A DNA stretch of 64,000 bases from 34-65-8 sp963529855 (GTDB lineage: Bacteria; Pseudomonadota; Alphaproteobacteria; Sphingomonadales; Sphingomonadaceae). The stretch lies in assembly GCA_963529855.1 (NCBI GenBank), contig CAURZK010000005.1, positions 204,886 through 268,885 of the forward strand. The letters are read 5' to 3'. The notes under the pieces were generated by a model that saw nothing but the letters and a program-made list of their open reading frames with translations, was not told where the DNA came from and searched no databases. How positions within the stretch are numbered: the stretch's first letter is position 1; each line of letters begins with the position of its first letter. Position numbers and translations under genes: made by a program. This document shows, in pieces, positions 44,218 to 52,777 of the stretch.

Positions 44218-44835
44218 TCAGGCTCGCAGGCTTTGCATCCTGTGCAAGTAACGCGCAAGCACATCGATCTCGAGATTAACCTTGTCGCCTTCTTCCAGCG
44301 CACCAAGCGTCGTCACTTCTCCCGTATGCGGGATGAGATTAAGCGCGAAATCACACGCCCGATCGGCACGGTCGCGCACGTCATTGACAGTCAACGATAC
44401 TCCATCGACCGTGATAGAACCCTTCGGCGCGACATACGGCGCAAACTCGGCACGGATGCGAACTGCAACCCGCCGCGATCCGCCCTCTACCTTGGTCATC
44501 ACGACTTCGCCGACGGTATCCACATGGCCGGTCACGATGTGGCCGCCCAGTTCATCGCCAAGCTTCAAGGCGGTTTCGAGATTGAAGCGGCGCCCCTGTT
44601 CCCACATGCCGGGCACGGTGCGCGCGATCGTTTCTTCAGATACGTCGACCGCGAACCACGCGTCGCCCGGTGCGCCGCCGCGCTCGACGACCGTAAGGCA
44701 CACGCCGGAACAGGCGATCGAGGCGCCGATGGCGATCGTCGCGGGGTCATACGGACACGCGATCCTGACACGCAGATCGCCGGCGCGTTCGACGCGGTCA
44801 ATCGTGCCGATGGCTGTGACGATGCCGGTGAACAT
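44218..44835 (-). CDS. ribE: Riboflavin synthase, alpha subunit
   Basis: 205 residues from ATG 44835 (MFTGIVTAIGTI, the usual start). The two lumazine-binding repeats are visible: LRVRIACPYDPATIAIGASI with SGVCLTV in the first, and GSRRVAVRIRAEFAPYVAPK with GSITVDGVSLTVNDV in the second. It makes riboflavin from two 6,7-dimethyl-8-ribityllumazine molecules. The ribD gene lies just upstream, 8 bases away, in the same orientation; no FMN riboswitch is evident nearby. Confidence 0.93.
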   Translation of the reverse strand: MFTGIVTAIGTIDRVERAGDLRVRIACPYDPATIAIGASIACSGVCLTVVERGGAPGDAWFAVDVSEETIARTVPGMWEQGRRFNLETALKLGDELGGHIVTGHVDTVGEVVMTKVEGGSRRVAVRIRAEFAPYVAPKGSITVDGVSLTVNDVRDRADRACDFALNLIPHTGEVTTLGALEEGDKVNLEIDVLARYLHRMQSLRA

Positions 44836-44843
44836 TTTCGCGC

Positions 44844-45839
44844 TTACCCTTCTGCCTCGCCAGGTGCGGCGACCCGGTCCCATGCCTCGAACAAGTCGGG
44901 CCCGATCTGCCGCCGTTCGGCCAATTGCCAGCCCCCGCGCTCCGCCGCAAGCGATGCCGGCGCGATTTCCGCGGGCGCGGCGACGCCGCTGCCAAGGTCG
45001 AGCGGGGCATGATAGAGTTCCAGCCGATCGACCAGCCCGCCGGCCAGAAATGCAGCCGCGGTTTGCGCGCCGCCCTCGACATAAAGGTACTGGGCATCGG
45101 TGAGCGCAGCGAAGTCGCTCGGCGTCCGGACAGCCTCCGCCCCAACTGGCCTACCCCGCCGCGTCAGGACGAGCCGACGCGGGTTCCGCGCGCCAAGGCC
45201 GGGCAGGCGTACGTCGAGGCTGGGGGTGTCCCCCCGCCAGGTTGCACCGCCAACCAGGATCGCGTCGGCACGGGCACGCCGCGCGTGGACGTGCGCGCGC
45301 GCGGCAGGGCCAGTCAGCCAATGCCGAACGCCGCCATCGGGGGCAATGTAGCCGTCGGCAGAGACTGCCAGCTTCAACGTGACATGAGGCCGGCCATGCA
45401 ACTTGCGCGTGAAATAGCCGGCAAGGCTGCGCCGCGCTTCGTCGCATGCCAGAACTTGCGCTGCAATGCCCGCCGCCTGAAGCCGCGCCAGACCGCTGCC
45501 GGCAGTGCGGGGATCGGGATCGACTGCCGCGACCACGACCCGCGCCGGCCGGGCGGCGATCAGCAGATCGGTGCAGGCTGGCCCGCGATGCGATGCATGG
45601 GCGCAGGGTTCCAGCGTGACGTAGACACTAGCGCCGGCAGCGTCAGTGCCTGCCTGAAGCAGAGCCCCGGCTTCGGCATGGGGTCGGCCGCCCACCTGCG
45701 TCCAGCCGCGCCCGGCGACCCGGCCATCCTTTACAATCAGACAGCCGACTGCAGGATTGGGGTTGCTGAGCGGCCGACCGCGAGCGGCCAGTCGCGCCGC
45801 AGCCGCCAGCCACTCGGCATCACTCGGGCTGTTCGGCAA
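44844..45839 (-). CDS. ribD: RibD, bifunctional deaminase/reductase of riboflavin synthesis
   Basis: 331 residues with a TTG start at 45839, since no ATG or GTG fits ahead of the conserved ARGRPLSNPNPAVGCLIVKDG. The deaminase domain has HAEAGAL and PCAHASHRGPAC (zinc ligands); the reductase domain begins near TLKLAVSADGYIAPDGG. It converts the pyrimidine intermediate to 5-amino-6-ribitylamino-uracil phosphate. Its start lies 20 bases inside the upstream membrane-protein gene. The gene order is upstream ORF, ribD, ribE. Confidence 0.93.
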   Translation of the reverse strand: MPNSPSDAEWLAAAARLAARGRPLSNPNPAVGCLIVKDGRVAGRGWTQVGGRPHAEAGALLQAGTDAAGASVYVTLEPCAHASHRGPACTDLLIAARPARVVVAAVDPDPRTAGSGLARLQAAGIAAQVLACDEARRSLAGYFTRKLHGRPHVTLKLAVSADGYIAPDGGVRHWLTGPAARAHVHARRARADAILVGGATWRGDTPSLDVRLPGLGARNPRRLVLTRRGRPVGAEAVRTPSDFAALTDAQYLYVEGGAQTAAAFLAGGLVDRLELYHAPLDLGSGVAAPAEIAPASLAAERGGWQLAERRQIGPDLFEAWDRVAAPGEAEG

Positions 45840-46269
45840 CCGTTTCGCCCATCAGTTCGCGACGGCGCGCTTCCTGCGCGGCCTGTTCCGCCGCGCGTTC
45901 GCGTGCGACGCGGGCGTCGATCGCGTCGACGTCGATCCCGGTCGCCCGGCCGAGGTCGCGATAGATTTCGCGGCGGCGCTCCTCGCGCGCTTCCATTGCG
46001 GCGCGACGCTCGTCCTGAAGACGCTGGTTGGCTTCGTTGGAGGCGGCAATCTCGGCTTCCGTGCGGCCCGGTTCGAAGGTGGTGATGTACGTCACCTCCG
46101 GCCGCGCGGGCGGGATATAGGCTTTCTGCCAGATGATCGTGGACAGGATGCCCAATGTTATCAGGATCGAGACGATCAGGATCGGCCAGCGATAGGGATT
46201 GGGCCGGCGGAACTCATGCCAGAAATCGGCGATGCCGCCCGCGGGATTGAGTTTGCTCAGATAACTCAT
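45820..46269 (-). CDS. Single-pass membrane protein with coiled coil
   Basis: 149 residues. Residues about 28-48 form one transmembrane helix (ILIVSILITLGILSTIIW). From about 75 onward a charged Ala/Arg/Glu-rich helix (SNEANQRLQDERRAAMEARE) suggests a coiled coil. The N-terminus carries FWHEFRRPNPYRWPIL. No function can be assigned; similar short proteins precede ribD in this group. It overlaps ribD by 20 bases. Confidence 0.75.
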   Translation of the reverse strand: MSYLSKLNPAGGIADFWHEFRRPNPYRWPILIVSILITLGILSTIIWQKAYIPPARPEVTYITTFEPGRTEAEIAASNEANQRLQDERRAAMEAREERRREIYRDLGRATGIDVDAIDARVARERAAEQAAQEARRRELMGETVAEQPE

Positions 46270-46316
46270 GGACGGCTAGATAAGCGTTTGCGCGCCTTCG
46301 CGCCAGTGCTGGTCGA

Positions 46317-47036
46317 TCAACCGGCTGCGTAGAGCGAGCGGCCATGATCCCTGAGCCAGCGCTCCGCCTCTGCCAGGCGCGGGCCGTAGAGGCGTGCCAG
46401 CAGGACATGGAATTCGCGCGAATGATCGAAGTGGACGAGGTGTGCGACTTCATGGGCCACGACCGAACGGCGCACGAAATCCGGCGCCTGGATCAGGCGC
46501 CAGTTGATCCGCACCGTGCCGTCGCTGGCGCAGCTGCCCCAGCGACGGGTCGCGCGAGACAGCCGCAGGCGCGGCTCCGCAACGCCGGCAGCGCGGCAGT
46601 ATTGGGCAAGGTCTTCGGCCATTAACGCCAGTGCCTGCGCTTCCTGCCAGCGGCGCACGCGGCCGCTCACTGCGCTTTCCAGTCCGCCGAGGCGCAGGGA
46701 TGCACCGTCCAGCGTCGGCGCCCGGGGGTGGCCTGCAGACCAAATGATGCGCATCCCCTCGCCGCGATGGAGCAGCCTGGCGCCGGGTTGGATCGCGACC
46801 GGCAGAGGCAGGGCACCGAGCTGCGCGGCGAGCCAATCGGTGCGGCTATGCGCGAAGGCCAGCGCATCGGCGGTTCGGCCCCAGCGCGGGATCGACAGCC
46901 GCACCTCGCGCCCGTCCGGCGCCAGGCGCAATGTCATGCGCCGTGCGGTCGGGTGTCGCCGTATGGCGATGGGCAACACGTGCCCGGCGACTTCGACCGT
47001 GGGCTCAACCGAAGATCGTTGCAGCCATTCGATCAT
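46317..47036 (-). CDS. YgjP/DUF45-type metallopeptidase
   Basis: 239 residues from ATG 47036, which overlaps the stop of the YcgN gene (47033). The N-terminal PIAIRRHPTARRMTLRL is typical of the family, then RATRRWGSCASDGTVRINW and VVAHEVAHLVHFDHSREF, the HExxH zinc-binding motif. The longer open frame upstream is Arg-rich and unlikely to be translated. Physiological substrate not known. The gene is coupled to ycgN. Confidence 0.85.
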   Translation of the reverse strand: MIEWLQRSSVEPTVEVAGHVLPIAIRRHPTARRMTLRLAPDGREVRLSIPRWGRTADALAFAHSRTDWLAAQLGALPLPVAIQPGARLLHRGEGMRIIWSAGHPRAPTLDGASLRLGGLESAVSGRVRRWQEAQALALMAEDLAQYCRAAGVAEPRLRLSRATRRWGSCASDGTVRINWRLIQAPDFVRRSVVAHEVAHLVHFDHSREFHVLLARLYGPRLAEAERWLRDHGRSLYAAG

Positions 47037-47479
47037 GCCGGTTCGATCCATTCGATCACATGGTGTTCCAGCGGCCCGGCATCGACTTCGCTGATTACGC
47101 GCCCGGCGACCGAAACGCCGGCTCGCTCCATTGCTGCCGCATCGCCGCCGCGCAGATGGTGCCATTCGGGCAGCGGCTTCCCGTCAGCGCGCAGGCGGTA
47201 GGCGCACGTTGCCGGCAGCCACGGTACCGTGTCGACGATGCGCAACGTCAGCCGCAGGCAATCGGGCACGAAGGCCTTGCGGTTGCGATAATCGCGGCAA
47301 CGGGCAGTTGCGGTGTCGAGCAGTTTGCAGGCGACATTTGTGTGGGCGATTTCGCCCGTATCCTCATCCTCCAGCTTGTGCAGGCAGCATTGGCCGCAGC
47401 CATCGCACAACGCCTCCCATTCCGCGCGCGACAGGTCGGCGAGCGGTAGCTCCCAGAAACGGTCCCTCAGCGCACCCAT
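47033..47479 (-). CDS. ycgN: YcgN/UPF0260 family cysteine-cluster protein
   Basis: 148 residues. EALCDGCGQCCLHKLED is the cysteine cluster, followed by CKLLDTATARCRDY and PDCLRL, with LPATCAYRLRADGKPLPEWHHL near the end. YcgN-type proteins are conserved across many Proteobacteria and probably bind a metal or iron-sulfur group; no reaction is established. The start is inside the 3' end of the SCO gene (stop at 47467). Confidence 0.88.
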   Translation of the reverse strand: MGALRDRFWELPLADLSRAEWEALCDGCGQCCLHKLEDEDTGEIAHTNVACKLLDTATARCRDYRNRKAFVPDCLRLTLRIVDTVPWLPATCAYRLRADGKPLPEWHHLRGGDAAAMERAGVSVAGRVISEVDAGPLEHHVIEWIEPA

Positions 47480-48081
47480 TTGGCGAGTTCCGCCGCAACC
47501 GCCTCTGGCCCCTGGTCGGTCGGCAGCATGGCGACGGGCTTCCCTTGCGGATCGAACAGGTAGACGATGTTGGAATGGTTCATCAGGTAAGCGCCGTCGC
47601 CGGTCGTCTCGCCCTTGCTATAAAACACGCCGAAGCTGTCGGCCGCCTTCTTGATCGCTTCGGGCGAGCCGGTCAGGCCAACCGCCTTGTCGGAAAAGGC
47701 AGATACGAACTGGCCGACCTTGTCCGGGGTATCGCGTTCGGGATCGATCGAGATGAAGATCGGCACCACCTGCGCCGCCAGATCGGGTTCGTCCTGGGCG
47801 TAAAGCTTCAGGCCCTGCGCCATACGCGACATGTCGGTCGGGCAGATATCGGGGCAATAGGTGAAACCGAAATAGACGATCCGCCACTTGCCCGCGAAAT
47901 CACCCCAACGCACCGTCTGGCCATCCGCGCCGGTCAGCGCGAAATCGCCGCCCACGTCGGCACCGGCCAGCGGGGCCTGGTCCAGCGGCGGTTGCGCGGG
48001 CGCGGCAGAACAGGCGGCGAGCGCCAGAACCAGTGGCAGGGCGACAAGGCGTATGGCAGGAAGCATGGCGCGGCGGTTCAT
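47467..48081 (-). CDS. SCO1/SenC/PrrC family copper chaperone
   Basis: 204 residues. Signal lipoprotein: LALAACSA (lipobox near Cys24). The thioredoxin-fold core carries YFGFTYCPDICPTDMSRM, the CxxxC copper site, and MNHSNIVYLFDPQGK has the third ligand, His. SCO proteins supply copper to cytochrome c oxidase subunit II. It acts in the periplasm. It is divergent from the ankyrin gene. Confidence 0.92.
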   Translation of the reverse strand: MNRRAMLPAIRLVALPLVLALAACSAAPAQPPLDQAPLAGADVGGDFALTGADGQTVRWGDFAGKWRIVYFGFTYCPDICPTDMSRMAQGLKLYAQDEPDLAAQVVPIFISIDPERDTPDKVGQFVSAFSDKAVGLTGSPEAIKKAADSFGVFYSKGETTGDGAYLMNHSNIVYLFDPQGKPVAMLPTDQGPEAVAAELAKWVR

Positions 48082-48153
48082 GCTCTGCTAACTGCACAAT
48101 CGCAAGGGACGAGTGATGCTCGTCTGCAGAGCTTGGTACGAACGGGGAATTCG

Positions 48154-48780
48154 ATGATGTTGCGCGCAAGGTTTCGCATGGCAGGCCTGGTGGCCGCGCT
48201 GGCCGGGGCAGTGCTGAGCGTTCCAGCCAGCGCGCAGATGTTTTCCGAAGGCTTCGAATTCCTGAAGGCGGTCAAGGAACGTGACGGGGCGGCGGCAACC
48301 AATGCGCTGAACCGGCCGGGGTCGGTGCTGGTCAATGCGCGCGACATTTCCACCGGTGAAACTGCGCTCCACATCGTTGTCCAGCGCCGCGATCTCGTGT
48401 GGCTGCGATTCCTGCTGCAAAAGGGCGCGAACCCGAACATTGCCGCCAAGAACGGCGTTACCCCGCTGGTGCTGGCCACCAACCTGGGGTTCAACGACGG
48501 GGTCGAGGTGCTCGTCGATGGCGGCGCGCGTGTCGACGTGACCAACGCCGCAGGCGAGACGCCGCTGATTACCGCGGTGCATCGCCGGGACGCCGCGCTG
48601 GTGCGACTGCTGCTTTCCAAGGGCGCGAATGCCGATCGGACCGACAATTCGGGACGCTCCGCGCGTGACTATGCCGGGATGATGAACGCAAACGGCCAGC
48701 TTCTCGCGGAATTCGAACGCGCTGATGCGGCGCGCAAGGGCGGCGCAGCGGCTGATCAGACCTACGGTCCGCGAGGGTGA
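48154..48780 (+). CDS. Ankyrin-repeat exported protein
   Basis: 208 residues from ATG 48154 (or 48157); the long open frame extending to 47131 is the shadow of the opposite-strand genes. Signal peptide to about residue 28 (VPASAQ). Three or four ankyrin repeats: GETALHIVVQRRDLVWLRFL, GVTPLVLATNLG and GETPLITAVHRRDAALVRLL, with LSKGANADRTD. Likely a periplasmic protein-binding scaffold. The stop overlaps the COQ9-family start (GTGA). Confidence 0.85.
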   Translation: MMLRARFRMAGLVAALAGAVLSVPASAQMFSEGFEFLKAVKERDGAAATNALNRPGSVLVNARDISTGETALHIVVQRRDLVWLRFLLQKGANPNIAAKNGVTPLVLATNLGFNDGVEVLVDGGARVDVTNAAGETPLITAVHRRDAALVRLLLSKGANADRTDNSGRSARDYAGMMNANGQLLAEFERADAARKGGAAADQTYGPRG

Positions 48781-49451
48781 CGGTGGTCGAACATGCCAAT
48801 CTGGCCGACCTGACACTCGACGAATTGCGGATCGCGCTTGCGCCCGAAATCGCGCGTGCGGCGGTGTTCGATGGCTGGAGCGAACTGGCGGTTCGCAATG
48901 CTGCCGAAATCGCAGGCGCCGATCCGGACGTGGCGATGCTGGCTTATCCTGGCGGCGCCATGGACATGATCGACGGCTGGCTGGCATCGATCGATGCGGC
49001 AATGGCGCGCGACCTGCCGCCACAGTTGCTGGCTGGCCTGCCGATCCGCGAACGGATCCGGCGGTTGGTGCAGTACCGGCTCGATGCTGCCGGGGCGGAG
49101 GAAGAAGCCCTGCGCCGGGCGATGGCGGTCATGGCCATGCCGCAGAATGCTGCGCGCGCGGCGCGGCTGGGCTGGCGCAGTGCGGACACGATGTGGCGCC
49201 TCGCGGGCGACGTCTCGACCGATTACAATCACTATACCAAGCGGGCGATCCTCGGTTCGATCTATGTCGCGACGCTGGCGGTGTTCGTTGGCGACGAAAG
49301 CGAAGGGAAAGCCGAAACCCGGGCTTTCCTCGCTCGCCGGATCGAAGGGGTGATGCGGTTTGAAAAGACCAAGGCGCGGCTGCTCAATCCCAATCGGGAA
49401 ACCTTCAGCGTGACGCGTTTTCTCGGACGGTTGCGTTATCCGGCGCGGTAG
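48777..49451 (+). CDS. COQ9 family protein
   Basis: 224 residues from GTG 48777, coupled by a GTGA overlap to the ankyrin gene. The COQ9 signature is clear: DTMWRLAGDVSTDYNHYTKR followed by AILGSIYVATLAVFVGD. COQ9 proteins bind lipids and assist ubiquinone ring hydroxylation. It is usual in alphaproteobacteria. The Fur box of feoA begins just after its stop. Confidence 0.9.
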   Translation: MTVVEHANLADLTLDELRIALAPEIARAAVFDGWSELAVRNAAEIAGADPDVAMLAYPGGAMDMIDGWLASIDAAMARDLPPQLLAGLPIRERIRRLVQYRLDAAGAEEEALRRAMAVMAMPQNAARAARLGWRSADTMWRLAGDVSTDYNHYTKRAILGSIYVATLAVFVGDESEGKAETRAFLARRIEGVMRFEKTKARLLNPNRETFSVTRFLGRLRYPAR

Positions 49452-49453
49452 GC

Positions 49454-49472
49454 GTTAATGACAATCAGTTGC
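49454..49472. promoter_or_regulatory. Candidate Fur box before feoAB
   Basis: GTTAATGACAATCAGTTGC matches 14 of 19 positions of the E. coli Fur consensus GATAATGATAATCATTATC. It ends 31 bases before the feoA start at 49504, where a repressor would block transcription of feoA and feoB when iron is plentiful. Confidence 0.6.
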
Positions 49473-49503
49473 AAATAGCGGCCTCGTCCCATAGGCCGCG
49501 TAT

Positions 49504-49743
49504 ATGACGCTGGACGAACTTTCGCGCGGGGCGCGCGCCACGATCATCGCGGTAGATTGGCCCGCACTTCCGCTGGAGGAAGGCAAGCGGTTGCGCCTGC
49601 TCGGTCTGGATGAAGGGGCAGATGTCGAGGTCGCGCATCGCGGGGTGTTCGCCGGGCGCGATCCGCTGGCGGTGAAGGTTGGCGCGATGACTGTCGCCCT
49701 GCGCCGCGTTCACGCCGCTGCCATGACGGTGGACCCGGCATGA
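49504..49743 (+). CDS. feoA: FeoA family ferrous iron transport protein
   Basis: 79 residues. The SH3-like FeoA domain starts MTLDELSRGARATIIAVDW, with RLRLLGLDEGADVEVAHRG and PLAVKVGAMTVALRR. FeoA helps FeoB in ferrous iron uptake. The stop overlaps the FeoB start by 4 bases (49740-49743), so the two are one operon under the Fur-box candidate. Confidence 0.9.
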   Translation: MTLDELSRGARATIIAVDWPALPLEEGKRLRLLGLDEGADVEVAHRGVFAGRDPLAVKVGAMTVALRRVHAAAMTVDPA

Positions 49744-51581
49744 ATCCGATCCGCACCGCGGCGCTGGTCGGCAATCCCAATGCTGGCAAGAGCGCGCTGT
49801 TCAATGCGCTGACCGGCGCGCGCCAGAAGATCGCGAATTATCCCGGCGTGACCGTGGAGCGAAAGGCCGGCCGTATGGCCCTGCCGAGCGGAGAACCGCT
49901 GACACTGCTCGACCTGCCCGGCAGTTATTCGTTCGATGCCACCAGCCCGGACGAGGAAGTGACGCGCAAGGTCGTTCACGGCGAATTTGCCGGCGAAGCG
50001 CAGCCGGACGTGCTGGTGGTCGTGCTCGACGCGGCGAATCTCGAACAGCATCTGGTCTTCGCGCAGGAAGTGATTGCCACCGGGCGCCCGGTCGTCGTCG
50101 CGCTTAACATGATCGACCTTGCCGAACGTGATGGGCTGGTGCTCGATCCTGGCGCCCTGGCGAGCGCGCTGGGGGTGCCGGTGGTCCCGACCGTCGCGGT
50201 GCGGCGGCGCGGACTCGGCGAACTGGGCGCCGCGATCGCTGCGGCCAGCGGCGAAGGCGCGCATCGCCCCTCGCAGCACCTCACCTTGCCAGAGCGCCGC
50301 CTCGCGGCGAAGAACATCGCGCGCGCCGCGATCCTGTCGCGGACCAGGGCGCATTTGGTACATGCCGGGCTCGACCGCTTGCTGCTGCACCCCTGGCTGG
50401 GACCGGTAATCCTGTTCGCGTTGCTGTTCGTGATGTTCCAGGCGGTGTTCGCCTGGGCCACGCCCTTTGCCGATGCACTGGAGGGGGCGGCAGTCGTAGG
50501 CGGCGAGTGGGTCAAGGCCAGCTTCGCGCCGGGCATCGCGCGCGACTTCGTCACCGAAGGGGTGATTGCCGGCGTTGGTTCGGTGGTGGTGTTCCTGCCC
50601 CAGATCGTGATCCTGTTCGCATTTATCCTGGTGATGGAAGCATCCGGTTACATGGCGCGGGCAGCGTTCCTGATGGACCGGTTGATGGCGGGCGTCGGCC
50701 TGTCGGGGCGCAGCTTCATTCCGCTGCTGTCGAGTTTCGCCTGTGCCATTCCCGGGATCATGGCGACACGCAGTATCGCAGATCCCAAGGACCGGTTGAC
50801 GACAATCCTGATCGCCCCGCTGATGACCTGTTCCGCGCGCCTGCCGGTCTATGCGGTGATTATCGCTGCAGTGATCCCGGCCACGACCATTGGGCCGGGT
50901 GTCGGGTTGCAAGGGATGGTGCTGTTCGCGCTCTATCTGGCCGGGATCATCGGCGCGATGGTGGCCGCGCTGGTGCTGCGCGGTACGGTGACGAAGGGCG
51001 CGGCGAGCGGCTTCATCATGGAAATGCCGCGTTACCAGTTGCCGCGGTTGCAGGATCTGCTGATCGGACTGTGGCAGAGGGCATGGGTGTTCCTGCGCCG
51101 CGCAGGCACGATCATCTTTGCCGTAACGGTTGTCTTGTGGCTGCTGCTGACGTTCCCGCGCGCGGGCGCGGGCGAGAACCAACTCGACGCATCATTCGCC
51201 GGGCAAGTCGCCAGCGCAATGCATCCTGCGTTCGAGCCGATCGGCTTCAACCGCGAGATGACGCTGGCTCTGGTCCCGGCCATGGCCGCGCGCGAGGTCG
51301 CGGTGTCGAGCCTCGCCACGACATATGCCGTCGGATCGGACGACGAGGACGCGACGATGGCTGCGCTGGAGGCGGAAGTCGCCGCCCGCTGGAGCCTGCC
51401 GACCGCGCTCGCCTTTCTCGCCTGGTTCGTGTTCGCGCCGCAGTGTCTGTCCACCATCGCGGTCGCCCGGCGTGAAACGAACGGGTGGAAGTGGCCCGGC
51501 TTCATGCTGGCCTACCTGTTCGCGTTGGCTTACATTTTTGCCGGGCTGACCTACTGGTTGGCGGTTGCCGCAGGGCTTTAG
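49740..51581 (+). CDS. feoB: FeoB ferrous iron transporter
   Basis: 613 residues, shorter than the 773 of E. coli, as usual in this group. The N-terminal G domain has GNPNAGKS (G1, residues 11-18), DLPG (G3) and NMID (G4), and APRAAI-type linkers follow. The C-terminus has FeoB gate motifs and about eight helices: SSFACAIPGIMATRSI and AMAAREVAVSSLATTYAV. It imports Fe2+ across the inner membrane. A 51-base stretch after the stop resembles its own last 17 codons. Confidence 0.95.
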   Translation: MNPIRTAALVGNPNAGKSALFNALTGARQKIANYPGVTVERKAGRMALPSGEPLTLLDLPGSYSFDATSPDEEVTRKVVHGEFAGEAQPDVLVVVLDAANLEQHLVFAQEVIATGRPVVVALNMIDLAERDGLVLDPGALASALGVPVVPTVAVRRRGLGELGAAIAAASGEGAHRPSQHLTLPERRLAAKNIARAAILSRTRAHLVHAGLDRLLLHPWLGPVILFALLFVMFQAVFAWATPFADALEGAAVVGGEWVKASFAPGIARDFVTEGVIAGVGSVVVFLPQIVILFAFILVMEASGYMARAAFLMDRLMAGVGLSGRSFIPLLSSFACAIPGIMATRSIADPKDRLTTILIAPLMTCSARLPVYAVIIAAVIPATTIGPGVGLQGMVLFALYLAGIIGAMVAALVLRGTVTKGAASGFIMEMPRYQLPRLQDLLIGLWQRAWVFLRRAGTIIFAVTVVLWLLLTFPRAGAGENQLDASFAGQVASAMHPAFEPIGFNREMTLALVPAMAAREVAVSSLATTYAVGSDDEDATMAALEAEVAARWSLPTALAFLAWFVFAPQCLSTIAVARRETNGWKWPGFMLAYLFALAYIFAGLTYWLAVAAGL

Positions 51582-51633
51582 CGCCTGACTGGGCAGAACT
51601 GCACATGTCGGGCTGGCGACGGGTCCGGCAGGG

Positions 51634-51684
51634 GCTTATGTGTTCGCGGGAATCACCTACTGGAGTGCGCGGGCATTGGGCCTT
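51634..51684 (+). repeat. Degenerate copy of the FeoB C-terminus
   Basis: In one frame this stretch reads AYVFAGITYWSARALGL, which resembles the last 17 residues of FeoB (51528-51578). 12 of 17 positions match (Ala, Tyr, Phe-Ala-Gly, Thr-Tyr-Trp, Ala, Ala, Gly-Leu). The copies start 106 bases apart. It has no start of its own and looks like a decayed duplication or the tail of a lost second gene. Confidence 0.45.
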
Positions 51685-51718
51685 CAGGCGCGCCCGGATC
51701 TAAACGAAGGATGCAGGA

Positions 51719-52255
51719 ATGGCCGGGTCTCTCAACAAGGTAATGCTGATCGGGAACCTGGGCGCCGATCCGGAAATTCGCAGCTTCCAGAACGGCGGCA
51801 AGGTCGCCAACCTGCGCATCGCGACCAGCGAGACGTGGAAGGATCGCAATTCCGGCGAGCGTCAGGAACGCACCGAATGGCACACCGTCGCGATCTTTTC
51901 CGAAGGGCTCGTCGGCGTTGTCGAGCGTTATCTGCGCAAGGGTTCCAAGGTCTACGTCGAAGGCCAGCTGCAAACCCGCAAATGGCAGGATCAGCAGGGT
52001 AACGATCGCTATTCGACCGAAGTGGTGATCCGCGGCATGAACGGTTCGCTGACCATGCTCGATGGCCCGGGCGGCGGTTCCGGCAGCGGCGGCGGTGGCG
52101 GCGGCCAGCGCAGCGGCGGATCGTGGGATCAGGGCGGCGGTTCGCAGCAGAGCGGCGGCGGCAACGACTGGCGCGGTGGCGGTTCGGGTGGCCAGGGGGG
52201 CGGTGCGGGCGGCGGGTCGAACTACGACGACCTCGACGACGATATCCCGTTCTGA
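51719..52255 (+). CDS. ssb: Single-stranded DNA-binding protein
   Basis: 178 residues. The OB fold spans about 1-110: SLNKVMLIGNLGADPEIR, NLRIATSETWKD, RTEWHTVAIF and SKVYVEGQLQTRKWQD. A Gly/Ser/Gln-rich flexible linker follows, and the conserved acidic tip DLDDDIPF ends the protein, where it binds partner proteins. It protects single-stranded DNA in replication and repair. Confidence 0.97.
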   Translation: MAGSLNKVMLIGNLGADPEIRSFQNGGKVANLRIATSETWKDRNSGERQERTEWHTVAIFSEGLVGVVERYLRKGSKVYVEGQLQTRKWQDQQGNDRYSTEVVIRGMNGSLTMLDGPGGGSGSGGGGGGQRSGGSWDQGGGSQQSGGGNDWRGGGSGGQGGGAGGGSNYDDLDDDIPF

Positions 52256-52777
52256 TCAGTCGCGGCGCAGGCCCCGCAGCGCATCGGCGAGCGGGCCAGT
52301 GGGTGCGGCGTCGTCGATGATGCCCGCCTCGGCCCGCGCGCGTTCCGCATCGGGCCCGATGGCATAGGGATCGATCGCAAGGCCCAGAGTCTGGGCGATG
52401 GCTTCACCAAGGTCGAAGCTGTCGCCTTCATATTCGATCTCGTCGATCGCGCTCGAGTCGATCTCCAGATCGATCTCGTCCTGGGCGTTCGCCGCGGCAG
52501 CCGGCACGAATCGCAATGCCAGCGGCTCGGACACGCGCTGGGCGATGTCGTCGCCGGAAACTGCGCAGGGTTGGGTCAGGTCGGCTTCCAGGGTGCCTTG
52601 TGCCAGAATCGCGCGGCCCTGTTCCGACAGACTGGCTGTCGCGACCAGCCGCTCGATCGATGTGACCGGGAACCGCCGGGCCAGTGCGGATCGCTCGGCA
52701 TCGCTGGCCTCGACCACTATCGGCGCCGAAGGGAGGGGGCGCGTACGCACCATGCGGGTCAGTTCGCCTTGGCTCAT
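52256..52777 (-). CDS. yceD: YceD/DUF177 family protein
   Basis: 173 residues. DUF177 features: an N-terminal MVRTRPLPSAPIVVEASDAE, a central EADLTQPCAVSGDDIAQRV with the conserved Cys, and the acidic EIEYEGDSFDLGEAIAQTLGL. YceD proteins take part in 23S rRNA accumulation in E. coli. The usual neighbour rpmF is not in the window. The start overlaps the 3' end of the CBP3-type gene (52774). Confidence 0.88.
   Translation of the reverse strand: MSQGELTRMVRTRPLPSAPIVVEASDAERSALARRFPVTSIERLVATASLSEQGRAILAQGTLEADLTQPCAVSGDDIAQRVSEPLALRFVPAAAANAQDEIDLEIDSSAIDEIEYEGDSFDLGEAIAQTLGLAIDPYAIGPDAERARAEAGIIDDAAPTGPLADALRGLRRD

Noticed and set aside
49710..51182. 490-residue open frame on the minus strand
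   Set aside because: Antisense to feoB; Arg/Gln/His-rich with no motifs.
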